Assembly (NCBI GenBank): GCA_023014485.1
Contig: JAJOZX010012099.1
Span: 47,566-111,565, forward strand
DNA from: Bathynomus jamesi
Taxonomy: Eukaryota > Arthropoda > Malacostraca > Isopoda > Cirolanidae
Direction of reading: 5' to 3'
Length of the DNA stretch: 64,000 bases
Of this stretch, positions 20,465 through 32,560 are shown piece by piece (the stretch's first letter is position 1; each line of letters opens with the position of its first letter). The notes beneath the pieces were generated by a model. That model was not told where the DNA came from. It saw only the letters and a list, made by a program, of their open reading frames with translations, and searched no databases. Made by a program: the position numbers and the translations under genes.

Positions 20465-22100
20465 ATGGTTGATTCTCGCCCTCGTACGTCTACCATTGCT
20501 ACTTTGGAACCTTATGCTCCTCAGGGGTTTCCTCGGGGTTCTCCCTCGCGAAGTACCCTTTCTCCTCCTCATGAACACCGACGAACCCGTCGGTTTTGGA
20601 AGCCCGTTTCCGTGGCCTCAACATTTCTGTCCCTCTCGACTTCCCCTATCGCCTTTATTATTAAACCGACCACCTCTCGTTCTTTGCTTACCCACCGTGT
20701 TGCGGTGTTTGGCAGTCTTGCGGCTTCTGCCCAGGTTTCTCGGAAGGATATTTCGGAGCTCCGTAATGGGTCCTTACTCGTCAAATCTCGATCTCCGAAA
20801 CAGAGTGGTCCCCTGGCTACGATATCCACCTTGGGCGATTGTCCGATGTCTTGCGCCCTCGACTCGAGGATGAACTCTTGCCAGGGTACGACCTATGCAC
20901 CTCAACTCTTAGACGTCTCAGAGGAGGACCTCCGCTCATGTTTTGTAGAGTGGAAGGTGTCTTCTGTACATCGTTTTAGCCCACCCGGCACTTATGCTTA
21001 ATTTTGACCAGCTTGGCTTCGTTTTGATGTATGGCCTTACGTTCTTCCACCTATCCGTTGTTTTAATTGCCAGACATTCGGGCATACCGATTCCCGATTT
21101 CGCCGGTCTACTCGTGTCTGCGTCCATTGTGGCCAGGATTAACATGGTGTGCCATATTCTAACCCCCCTTCTCGTATCAACTGTGGTGGTAACCATCCTG
21201 CTTCCTCAGCTTCATGTATTATTTATAAGTTCGAATTTGAAGTTGTTACTCTCAAGATCAAGGAGCGCACGACTTTCCTTGAGGTTCGAGCTCAGGTCCG
21301 TGCTCGTTTTGTTCGAGAACATGTCACATTCGCTGACATTCTTCGTGTTTCTCGTTCGCAACCTGACCGTTTACAGAAACCCCCTTCTGCCTCGTCTCCC
21401 CACAACGTTGATCTCGGCAGTCTCCATGTGGTTCTCCTTGACGCCTCCACGCCGCATTCTCTCTCCTTCGAGAGCGTCTGTGGGGCTGCTTCTTTGTGGG
21501 GACCCTCATCCTGGTCGGGGGGTATTAAGCGTAGGGCCGAGGAGACCTTTTCTGGTTCTCCAGTTTCTCACCGCCGCCTCCGTCGTTCAGATCTAGTTCT
21601 GTTTCCGCACTCTTCTCCTGCCACTATGAGTGGTACCCTTGCAGACCCTGCCCGAGGTTCTACTTCATCCCTCTGTCCAAGGTTGGTGACCCCTACTCCT
21701 CCAAGCCAGAACCCTGTATTGTACAACGGGTCCTGGTGGCTCAATTCCCTCTTCGCAGGGGGCCTCGTCAGTCTCTAACCAAAGTCGTCTGTCCGTTTCT
21801 CGCCCTCCGAAGAGCCAACTTCCGGTGTTGGACTCCCTCCCGTCAGCCTTACCCGCCGTTCTCGCTCCTTGTTAGACCCTTATGTCCCCAACATTTTTGC
21901 TCTCCGTCAACTGTTCATTCTGGCTCCGCCTCTCCTTGTTCCGATAATGTGTGTTTTCCTGCCCTTTAGGAGTGTGCCGCGGTCGCTTTAGGAAGTCCTG
22001 CATTCCAGTTCCTGTTACCTCTTCTCTCCATGTTCGCCCGTCTGATCTCCGCCTGCGGCCTCAGCCTGAACAGGTTGGGTCAGACCTGGACTTACGGGAG
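20465..22100 (+). pseudogene. LINE copy B ORF1 remnant
   Basis: Fragments in shifting frames match copy A/C ORF1: ELRNGSLLVKSRSPK, a CQGTTYAPQLLDVSEEDLRS block, and Cys-rich remnants near 21060-21240. Stops and shifts throughout make it a decayed gene. Confidence 0.7.
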
Positions 22101-22347
22101 AACCGCCGTATCTGCTCCATTGTTTCTGGTCGGTAGTTCTTTAACTTTTACCTTTTTATATTTTACTTTTAACTTTTTTCCTCTCATATTTAAAGTTCAC
22201 CTCTCCGTAGCTAACTTTTACTTTTACCTATTCGTATTCAACTTTCATCTTTTTTTTTTTTTTTTTTTTTTTTTCCCCCCATACTTTTAACTTCTACATT
22301 GTTAATTTTTACCCTTTTAAACTTTTTTCTTTCATATATCCATTATA

Positions 22348-23860
22348 ATGACTAATTTTAATTTTATCCTTCACTTGAACTGTCGCGGCAATTTTGTCAA
22401 CTATGAAGGTCTTTCCCTCCTTTTACAAACGTACCAACCTGCTTCTGTTTGTCTCCAAGAAACAACTTTGGGTTCTCGATCTATGCCTTCTCCTACTGGC
22501 TACATCTTTACAAACCCCTTGCCCGCTCACGGTCCTCGAGGTGGTTTAGCCTAACTTGTACATAGATCAGTCTCTTGTCGCCCACTCATACTTTGATCTA
22601 CATTGCAGGTGGTTGCTTGTCCAGCTTTCTTTGTCTCGGCAGTATACAGTCTGTTCTGTTTACCTTCCTCCACACGCCACCGGAGCCTTTCGCTCTTCAC
22701 CGGTGGCTAGTCTTCAGGCGGAGTGTGACTTCCCTCCCCTTCGATACCGTCGTATATACCTTCAAACAAAAAGCTATTACCATGCTCATAGGATTCCTTC
22801 TCTGTACTACCCTTGATACAACTCTTTCTCTAGACGATTCTTGGCACATCACTGCAACTGTCCATGCCTTCCTCTCTCATCATGCTCTTCCTCTACCTCA
22901 GATCCTCCCAGTCTTGTTTCAGGTGCTTCCTCTGTGGATTCTACATCTGATCTCCTATTGCAAAGATTTGTCTCTCTGATAAAAAGTCCACCCCTAGTAC
23001 TGTCCTGTTGTCCTTATCCCGTGAACACCTCATTTGTCATTCTTCCTCCATTCGTATCTATACAGATGGCTTCCATTCTTCGTTAGGCGTAGCCGCTTCG
23101 GCGGTTTTCCATCTCCCTTGTAAGACTGTTCGGAGTATCTCCCTCACGACATTTCCATTTACTCAGGTGAGCTCTCTGCTATTTTGGAAGCGCTAATTCA
23201 TATTTGTGCTCTTCTCCCGAGTTCGTTTGTTATTTTTTCGGATTCCCGCAGTGCTCCGATGTCCTTAGAATCGTATGACCCTAAACACCCTCTAGTCCAA
23301 AGGATACAGCAAGTAGTCCATTTTCTCACTGCTTATTCCGCGTGATGTATTTCTTTCTGTTGGATCCCTTCTCATGTGGGTATTGCCGGTGACGAGGAGG
23401 TGGACCTTTTGGCCAGGCGAGCTTGCTCTCTTCCTATTACCCCCTAAATCTTTGCCCTTCTCAGATTTCATTCCTTCTCTCCGCCGCCATTTCAGGTCGC
23501 TGTTGCAGCGCGACTGGGATGGCGTCGGTGTAAACGAACTCCACCGTCTCAAGCCTGTTCTTCGTCATTGGTCTTCTTCATATCATAAATCCCGACATAA
23601 GGAAGTTCTATTGGCTCGTCTGAGAATTGGTCACACCCGTTTGACTCATGGCCAGCTTATGTCTAGAAATCCACCTGAGCCTTGCCCGCATTGTCATGTT
23701 CCTCTCACTGTTGAGCATGTGTTTATTTTTTGCCCTCTATTCAACCTTCCGTTTGCAGTGCTTCCTGGAGTTACATTCCTATCTTGCCTCGACGCGTCTT
23801 CGGTCTATTCTTGCAGAGGGTGCCTCTTTCTCTGTCTGCCCCATATTTGATTTCCTTCGA
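22348..23860 (+). pseudogene. LINE copy B ORF2 remnant lacking RT
   Basis: It begins MTNFNFILHLNCRGNFVNYE and VCLQETTLGSRSMPSPTGY (APE endonuclease start), reaches YTVCSVYLPPH, then fuses to TGAFRSSPVASLQAECDFPP, which in copy C lies after the RT. RNase H remnants follow (IYTDGF, then SGELSAI-like). A C-terminal CPHCHVPLTVEHVFIFCP zinc-like motif lies at about 23680-23740. It has no RT and many frame changes. Confidence 0.8.
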
Positions 23861-24607
23861 CTGTCACGGCTCCTGTTCTGCCTCTAACTTAGTCTCGTCG
23901 TGATATGAACCTGTCTAGGTTTGAAATGGCGGTCAATTCCAAAGGGGAATTTTTTTTTTTATATATATATATATATCCCTTCGCTTTGTCCGGAGCTATA
24001 GGGCGCGTCCCTCTGTGGCCAATGGGGGAATGCATCTTCCTCCGATGCAAGGGCCTTCTCTGCCCTCGTGGACCATTGGACCCGTTTGGGGACCCGGCTG
24101 ATCTCCTACCCTCCTACTTATATTTCCCTCTCCTCCTTTCCCCAACTCTTTCTCGTTTTGTTGTTTCCTCCCTTCCCGCATTTAGCTTTGTTTTGGACTT
24201 TGACTTGATTTTTTCCTTGGACCTTGGGTGAAGGAGGTGGTTGTCCTTCACCCTTGTCGCTCTTAAACCAAACCCAAGCCCTGTCCCTGCCATCTTTCAC
24301 CGCGCGTTGGATGAGAGTGGCCGCCTTGTAGGCACGGGGACTGGGAATGGGTGTATCTCCCCTGCGTGACATCTATTGGCGGTGGGACCGAGTGAGCCCA
24401 CGATTCGCCTTTCCCTTGTTGGAGTCGATGGTGGCTGGATGCGCGGGGGATGAAAATTCTCTTTTTTGCTATGGCTTCTTCATCTACTCGGTTAACGACT
24501 TCCGCTTCTAATACTCGGACTACTTCTCTCAACACTCGGGTGGTGGGCAACCAGGCCCTCGAGTCCCCTACCACTGGAAGCCCGCATCCAGATGGGGTTG
24601 ACCCCCT

Positions 24608-26126
24608 TTGGTAACTGATCGCTTGCATCCTCCTTTACCGTTGCCGACCCCAGGCTGTACCCTGAATATCCCTTTGGATGTACACCCTCTGGAGCAGGGG
24701 TCTCGCCCCAGCCCGCCTCAGCTGCCTTCGGGCAAGTCAAGTTCCACCCAAGATTTACCTCCAAAACCCGGCTTCTTGCTCTCCCCGTATGCCCCCCTCA
24801 CCCGCCGTCGGCCCGCCTCCCCACGGAGAGAGCCCCGCGGCGGAGGGGGAAGTCGGCATGCACGACCATCCTATCGACAGTTGGATATCCCAGTCCACTT
24901 CGACTCTACTGCCTCCATATCCCTTCCAAGTATCCACAAATTCCTAGAGATCCGGCCTACCTCTGGATCCCTTCCGACCAACTCTGAACGGACGTTTCAG
25001 GCGATCCGAGCCCGCAGCAACTCCAGCCGTTATGATGTGCGACCGCAGAGGGATGGTTCCCTCCTCATAAAATCACGCTCAGCCACAGAGACGAAAGCCC
25101 TACTCTCCATCACTGAGGTCCTTGGATGCTCGGTGTCCGTTTCACCACACCCTCGCCTGAACCAGAGTCAGGGCACTATTTATGCCACACCTATTGTCAA
25201 TTACAGTGAACGAGCTCTTGGAGGACCTCGCACCCCAGGGTGTCACCAAGATCTATCGCTTCACATCCCGACAGGGAGGTACCCCCTCCCCCACCCCGCG
25301 TCTACTTCTTACCTTTAATAACTTAGTCCTTCCCGACCGTATTGTATGGGGTATGGGAGACCGCACGTCATGCGAATTCTCTGTCCGCCCATACATCCCA
25401 GACCCGACCCGTTGTTTTAAATGCAACAAGTTCGGACATGTTAGCTCAGTTTGTCGGCAGCCGCACCAATTGTGTGTTCGTTGCGGACAAGTTGCTCACC
25501 CAGACAAGTGCCCCAACACACCCAAATGCTCCAATTGTGAAGGTGCACACCCATCTTCATCCCGCGAATGCCTGTTCTTCAGGTTCGAGAAGGAGGTCCG
25601 AGGCCTACAGGTAGCGGATTTCCTTAGCCTCCGAGAGGCACGAGACAGGGTGCGGAGTCGGGAGGTGAGACCGGGCGTATCTTACGCCGCAGCCCTCGGC
25701 TCTGTCCGCTCGGCACGCCGCCCTGGCCTGCCGCTCACAACCCCCTCGACCAGTGCTCCCCATTCCTCTCAGGGGGAGTCCCCGCAAGAGCTGACGACCT
25801 CCTGTACCCCACCATTCCTTCTCTCCACGCACCTCACCTGCCACAGATTCCACAGGAGTCTGGGACCAGGACACCCAGGCCCCACCCACCTCGAACCCTG
25901 CCCTCCCAGCACTCTGCACACACCCGAACCTAGTGCCCGGAGTAAGTCGACGAGGCGGAGACGTCGGAGTGAGTCGCCAGACCCTCCGGACCTTCAATTT
26001 GTCTCTCCCTCTTCCCCTAGTGCTAAGAAGACGGATCGGACCTTCACACCGCCCACTTCGCCTATGAGGACCAAACCACCCCACAGCAGAAGTCCCATCA
26101 ATCTACCCCACAGACTCGGACAATAG
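24608..26126 (+). pseudogene. LINE copy C ORF1 (gag-like), one main frameshift
   Basis: The first part (to about 25318) has YAPLTRRRPASPRREPRG, SLPSIHKFLEIRPTSGS, DGSLLIKSRSATETKALLS and LNQSQGTIYAT. A shift near 25190 leads to ENELLEDL-like coding, then RCFKCNKFGHVSSVC, CVRCGQVAHPDKC, CSNCEGAHPSSSREC (three knuckles), the basic LREARDRVRSREV block, and a Pro/Ser-rich end. The true start may be the ATG at 24470 or a later one; a TAA near 24611 argues for the later one. It would coat LINE RNA if repaired by nature elsewhere. Confidence 0.85.
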
Positions 26127-26768
26127 TTGCCGAAGTATATGACCCACCCTCCACGACGAGATTCAATCTGGACAACATCCTCTCCCCCGAGGATCCAGTG
26201 GATGCGGCTCTGGCGCAGCTACATGGTGAGGGGAACTCGGCTGCGCCCGTGAGTCTCATGGACCTGCCCTTGCCTCCTGACGCAATTTTTTCTTCCCCTC
26301 CACGAGAACACTGTTTCACCTCCTCCCACCCCCACTGTACCTGCCCCTAAAATCCCCGGCCCAAACCCTGTCAGCCACTCTGAGCACGTCCTCCCTCCCA
26401 TCTGCCGGGTCCTTCTGGCACCCCTATCGCCACCTGAGGTTCGTCGTGAGACCCCAGACAGGCGGGGAGGTGCCATTTCGGGAAATAAAACGCCCCCCCA
26501 TGGCCCGAACACAAAAGCTCAAGAAATTTTGCACCATCGGAGCCCACGACAATCTCCAAGCTGCCGTGATCCGCGCCTCCGGTCTCGCTCGGCCGACTCG
26601 ACCCCGCGGTCTCCGCGGAGATCGACTGGCCGACCGATTCCTTCTCTGGTGAACGGCAGATAGCCAGCCATACTCCTAACTCATCCTTCGCCTTCGCGAA
26701 CCTCAAATCTACCTTCACACTCCAACATCTTCGCACCTATACCTTTACCCATCCCCCATCATCAAATA

Positions 26769-29700
26769 ATGGATCCCCCGAAAACTACAATAGTTCACTG
26801 GAACTGTAGAGGTATATTTGCAAATTACGAAGGCCTGAATTCCTTGATTGCCACTTCCCGTCCGGTGTGTCTGTCTCCAGGAACTCATCCTGGGGACCAG
26901 ACCCATGCCCTGCCCGACTGGATATTCTTTCATCACCACCCCGTCTCCTACCTGCACTCGAAAGGGGGCTGCCATTTTTATCCACCACGCAGTCCCCTTC
27001 TACAATCTCCCTATCCGATCCCCGTTACAGGTGATTGCTACCCGGCTTTCCCTGGATAGACAGTACACCGTATGTTCAATATACCTCCCTCCACACACCC
27101 AAGTCTCCCGCGATGACCTGGTGGAGGTCGTACAACAACTCCCCAGGCCCTTTCTATTACTGGGCGATTTCAATAGTCGCCACCCCATGTGGGGAGACAC
27201 ACACTCCACCTATATGGCCCCGACCCTGATCAACATCATGACCGAGCTCTCATTTGAGTGCCTCAATGATGGCTCTCCTACTTTCTACCATGCCACCTGC
27301 ACTCCATCCTGTATAGACCTGTCCTTCGTTTCGACCGATGCCCTCCTAGATTTCTCATGGCAAGTCCTCCAAGAGGATTATGGAAGTGATCATTTCCCAG
27401 TTCAACTCACGCTCAATTGGCCCGACCAGACCGTTCGGGTACTGGAGAAATGGATTACTGCAAAAGCTAATTGGTCCCGCTTCCACGACGATACATATAC
27501 AACTCGAACACCTGCCAACTTCCCATCCTCCGATGAGTGTATCGCATACTTCGAATCAAACGTGGTAGCGGCTGCGTGCTCTAGCATCCCGCGATCCTCC
27601 ACCTACCCCCGCGCCCGACGGGTACCTTGGTGGACCCCAGAGTGCACGGAGGCCGTATGCGCCAAGAAGACGGCTACTCGACGGTTCTACCGTACGCGAC
27701 TTCCCATCCATCGCACGGAGATGCAGCGGGCCAGGGCCATCGCCCGCCGCACAATGAAGACAGCGCGCCGAGCTTCTTGGCGTGCCTTTGTATCCGGTGT
27801 CACCACCACCACACCTTCGGCTACCATCTGGAAGAAGGTACGGGGCGTCGAGAGGCGACATGTCCCCTCCCGACCCCCGGTACTCCGGACTAACGACGGA
27901 CTCCTATACGAGCCAAAATCAGTGGCAAACCATCTAGCCTCTACTTTCGCCGCCGTTTCTTCCTCTGCAGTTAGCCCCCGTACCCGCCCCTAAAAATAGC
28001 TCCTCTTCACCGTCCATAGACAGCTCCTACAACCAACTGTTCACCATGCGTGAACTACAGGCGGCACTGGCCTCGCGACGATCCCCTTGTCCCGGCCCGG
28101 ACGGTATTCCCTACAGCATGATCCAGCACACCCCACCTTACAAAATTTCCTACTAGACCTATACAACCGCATATGGATAGAGGGCACCTTTCCCTCCAGG
28201 TGGAGGGAGGCCTATGTAATCCCTATCCCCAACCCGGCAAAGATTCCCCGATCCCACAAACTACAGACCAATCGCCCTAATGTGTTGTGCCTGCAAAATT
28301 TTCGAAAAAATGGTCGCGACGCGACTATCGTTCTTCCTCGAAAATAGTAATTCCTTCCCGGCTACCCAGTCCGGCTTCAGACAATTTCGATCCACCACTG
28401 ATCCCCTCCTGCTTCTCAGCCGTGACATACAGAATGCATTCGACAGTGGACAATTCGTCCTATCAATATTTTTTGACATCCAGAAGGCCTACGACACCAC
28501 TCATCGGACAATAATCCTTAGACAGCTCCAAAGTCTAGGGCTCGTAGGAGCCATGCCGACCTTCATCAGGGGCTTCCTATCCTCCCGAACCTTTAAAGTT
28601 CGGGTGGGCTCAGTCCTCTCAGACACTTTCGTGCAGATGGACGGGGTCCCACAGGGAAGCATCCTCAGTGTTCTATGCTTTTCCATCGTCATGAACACAG
28701 TCTCAAAATGCCTTCCACCCAACATCCGTTCTTCCATCTACGCGGATGACCTTGCGATCTACTTTGCAGGGCGGGAGCCGTCCGTAGTTCAACGGCAAAT
28801 TCAGCTCGCCATCTACCGGGTGGAAAGGTGGGCGACGTCGGTGGGTTTCCGCCTCTCCACCCCGAAGTCCAAGTGTATGCTTTTCAGCAGAAGAAGACCC
28901 GCAACCCTTCCTGTTCCCTCTGTCACGCTATACGGCAATCCTCTTGAGGTGGTACCCTCCACGCGATTTTTGGGCGTGATTCTAGACCGACGGCTCAACT
29001 GGGTTCCTCATATCAAACAACTGAAGCAGTCCCTCCAGCGTCCCCTCGCTCTACTAGATCACCTCTCCCACACCACATGGGGCGCAGACCGACGCTCTCT
29101 CCTTCGTCTTTACACTTCCATGGTCCAGTCGAAGCTGGACTATGGCAGTGTAGTATACGGTTCAGCCTCCAACACCTGCCTCCGTATCTTGGACCCAGTC
29201 CTTAATAGGGGCCTCCGCCTCGCCACTGGTGCTTTCCGCTCTTCTCCAGCCTCCAGCCTTCAAGTGGATTGCAATTACCTCCCTCTCGCCCTCCGACGGC
29301 GTCTGCTCCTCATGAGGACATACCTCCGTGCACAGAGACTACCCTCTTCGCTTGTGCGCGGCGATTTCTGAACTCCCACCCCAGGGACGGAGCTGGCACT
29401 TCACTGAAGAGGTCCGCTCTTTCCTTGACCTTTCTAACATGCCTGTCCCCTCAATTATCCCCATTTCACACAACACTTACCCCCCCTGGCTCCTCACCCC
29501 TATCAAGTTTTGCAGGGACCTGTGTGCTCTACCAAAGAATACAACGAGTGCTACGGCATATAGGTCACTCTTCCGTGAACATGCAACCCAACATCCGGAC
29601 ACAGTGCCCATTTATACAGATGGTTCCCGTTCGGAGACTGGTGCGGCCGCCTCAGCGGTGATACTGACCCAACCACTTTCTCGAGGCGTCAGCTTGCCCC

Positions 29701-30442
29701 GGGAGACCTCCGTTTTCTCGGCAGAACTTTTCGCGATTAAGGAGGCCCTAGACATAGTGCGCACTCACTCTGCCAGCTCTTTCGTCATATATTCAGATTC
29801 CCAAAGCGCACTTCTCTCCCTAGAGAGATGTAACCCCCTCATCCGCTCGTCTGTACCATCCAGCAAATTTTCCATTTTTTAACAGCCTTCCGACACAAGA
29901 CAATCGCCTTCTGCTGGGTCCCGGCACATGTCGGCATCCAGGGTAACGAGGAGGCGGACCGCACGGCAAAGTCGGCCTGCTTACTGCCGGCCTCCTCCCG
30001 GCCCCTTCCTTTCACCGACTTCTTCCCGACTCTCCGCTCCCATTTCCGTTCCATCTGGCAACGGGAATGGGACCAGGCCACACAAAACAAACTTCATAAG
30101 ATCAAACCGCAAGTAGGATACTGGGCCTCCTCCTTCCACCGGTCCCGACATAAAGAAGTGATTATAGCCCGTCTCCGCATAGGACACACACGCATTACTT
30201 ATGGTCACGTAATGGCTAAATCGCCAGCCCCGCTCTGCCCTACCTGTCATACTCCCATCACTGTCGTACATCTCCTGGTCGAATGTCCAAACTTGTCCGC
30301 TCTTCGTTGTAGATGTTTCCCTCACTTGGCCGAAATTCCCATACCCGAGCGTCTACAATTCATGCTCGCTGAGGGCCCCCATTTTTCGGAGGAAGCGATT
30401 TCCCGTTTCCTCGCTTATTCCCACCTGTTTCAACGGGTCTGA
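26769..30442 (+). pseudogene. LINE copy C ORF2: APE endonuclease, RT, RNase H, zinc motif
   Basis: The ORF starts MDPPKTTIVHWNCRGIFANY, then a frame change near 26870. The endonuclease has RPFLLLGDFNSRHPMWGD and DYGSDHFPVQLTLNW. The RT (28280-29371) has FFDIQKAYDTTHRTIILRQL, VPQGSILSVLCF and SIYADDLAIYF, so its catalytic Asp residues are intact. RNase H has YTDGSRSETGAAAS, SAELFAIKEAL and YSDSQSAL. A C-terminal CPTCHTPITVVHLLVECPN zinc-like motif closes it near 30290. Breaks near 26870, 27990-28090, 28260, 29370 and 29880-29930 mean the copy cannot make one full protein. The domain order indicates I-group LINEs. Confidence 0.87.
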
Positions 30443-31078
30443 GACCAGGCCCCACATACCCACTCCCCAGTAACTGAACACTACATTCCCCCCTGGTATA
30501 TCATCCCCAACTCAGTAACACCACTCACCCACTGCCTCGCTGAGATACGTACCACACTAGGTACGAATCGGTGGTAAAATAAAGAAAGGAAAAAAAAAAT
30601 ATATATATATTTTTCCTGTCCAGTGTGACGGTTACACGTGTTTCGTTGGAAAGTCCGAATAAAAGTTATATTACAATAAAAATCCTGCAGTTAATCCTTT
30701 TTAAGTAGTGCCAATTTTTTAGTGAATATTCAGTGAACACAGTCGTATGCCTATTTAAGTGGTGAAATAGCGGCGTTTCTTGAAATAAAGCAAATAAAAT
30801 TAAAGCAACTTAATCTATACAATCTATTCCGAGTGTTTTCTCTCGGAGGAAATCTAACTGCCCATCGAAAGGCAATATTCCTGAGTTATCCCCCGCAGTA
30901 CACTCCAGGGCACCAATCAGTGAGAATCTACAGCGTGCCACATCCCCCATCCCCCACCCCACGGAATAACGGGAAAACTTTCCCTCCCTCATTTCTAAAG
31001 TCGAGTCAAATATCTCCTTAATAAATTACCATTTCGAGTTAATATTTTGAGCACAATCATTTACATACCATTAGAAAC

Positions 31079-31532
31079 ATGGCAATAGTAAATCAATTCC
31101 TACAACCCTGTGGATACTGTAAAAAAGAAACAGATGAATCAAAGTCGATTCGCTACAATCTTTGCCAGACCTTAGTCAAATTTCAATGCCTGAAATGGAG
31201 CGACGAAGAAATCTCTCTTATAACAGGCGCTAAACAAGTGAACGGAATCAAGTTCTGCAAAAGCTGCATAATCGAAATAAACTCGTTTACGGTTTTTAAA
31301 GCAGAACGAGACTATGAGGAACGGCAAAAGAGGAGTTTATGAATAGCGAACAGAGAAAAGAAATGGAAAGAACGAAGACAGTACGAAAGGAAACTGCGAA
31401 AAACGAACAGGAAAAGAAAACGGAAAAAGCAGAAATAATCGAAATAAAAGGAGCACCAACAGAGGAAACAGAAGCACAAAACCAAATCCAAATAAATGCA
31501 AAAAACTTCTTTTTTCGACGTGAAGGTCAAAA
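31079..31532 (+). pseudogene. LINE ORF1, N-terminal part with PHD-like zinc finger
   Basis: Residues 11-62 have a PHD-like Cys pattern: CGYCKKET, then RYNLCQTLVKFQCLKW and FCKSC. The first frame ends at 31342. An overlapping reading from 31339 continues as a charged coiled region (RKETAKNEQEKKTEKAEIIE) up to NAKNFFFRREGQNM, where Penelope sequence begins. Several LINE clades carry PHD domains in ORF1. The Trp and Cys spacing supports a PHD over a RING. Confidence 0.7.
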
Positions 31533-31666
31533 TATGGTAATAAAAACCCCCTCTAATAGACAGAGTTTATTTCCACAACAGTTTCGATGCCCACTGGCAT
31601 CCTCTTCGGGTGGATACAGAAAAACGAATGAACCAAAAACAAGAGGGAAAACAGTCCACGGACCAT

Positions 31667-32560
31667 AAAGAAATTCGCACCTAGGTTAGATCCCGTTCTT
31701 CCGACACTGGAAGGGCATTTTTATTAAAGGGACCCGCTTATAAGTACATTCGCACAAATTTAAAACTATCTTCTTGTTCTATAAATACAGATTCTATTTT
31801 TTTACATAATTATTACATTTATTATTAAATTTATTACATTTAATATTGCATTATTATTTATTACAGAAATTATCAATTGATTATTACATTGTTGTTTAGT
31901 ATACAGAAATTATAAACCGAAAACCAAAGAAAAAGGCGAAAAGGAAACAATCCAGAGACCATTAAGAAATTCGCACCGAGGCTAGACCCCGTTCCCCCGA
32001 CCCCAGAAGGGCATTTTTATTAAAAGGTCCCGCTTATAAGTACATTCGCACAAATTAAAACTACCTTCTTGTTCTATACATACAGATTCTATTATTTTGA
32101 CATAATTACTGTATTTATTATTGCATTTACATTTTTTAACATTTATTATTATTACCTTTACACTAATTATTACATTTATCTTATTACCTTTATTACATTT
32201 ATATATATTTCCACATTTATTACTTCCATTATTACATTTACGTTTATTATTCCATTTACATTTTACCGAAAAAAAACAAAAACTAATGAACCAAAAGCGA
32301 ATAAGGAAACAATCCAGAGACCTTTAAGAAATTCACACTTAGGTTAGAACCCGTTCACCCGACTCCGTAAGGGTTTTTTTGACCAAAAATCTCATTAAAG
32401 GGTCCAACTTATAAGTACCTTCGCGTAAATTAAAATTCTCTATTTGTTCTATACATACAGATTCTATTATTTTTCTTTTGACATAATTATTACATTTATA
32501 AAGTACCTTACTTGATTCCCAGTCTATAGCATGATTATTTTGGCTGGCGTAATAAAAAAT
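31667..32560 (-). repeat. Three tandem units of the PLE C-terminus/3' UTR
   Basis: Units share aagaaattcgcacctaggtt-like starts at 31669, 31967 and 32329, and internal cttataagtacattcgcaca and attctattatttttgacata stretches. The innermost unit still encodes the PLE C-terminal tail. Copy 2 on the other side has only two units (near 51096 and 51450). AT-rich (ATT)n expansions lie between. Confidence 0.8.

Larger units (their letters stand above)
19871..23890 (+). mobile_element. I-type LINE, copy B, with internal deletion of RT
   Basis: The 5' region 19900-20330 aligns with 24060-24475 of copy C (shared ggacccggctgacctcctt-like and accaaacccaagccctgacc-like stretches). Degenerate ORF1, endonuclease start, RNase H and C-terminal zinc motif follow in order on the + strand. 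Near 22676 the endonuclease (SVYLPPH) jumps straight to the post-RT block (TGAFRSSPVASLQ), so the end of the endonuclease and the whole RT are deleted. Confidence 0.85.
23980..30600 (+). mobile_element. I-type LINE, copy C, nearly full length
   Basis: The 5' region (23980-24470) is followed by ORF1 (about 24470-26126), ORF2 (26769-30442), a short 3' UTR with aataaag at about 30571, and an A-rich tail (30585-30600). It directly follows copy B head to tail, with under 100 bp of T/TA-rich sequence between. It is the most complete of the three copies but is broken by a few frameshifts. It is GC-rich relative to its surroundings. Confidence 0.88.
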
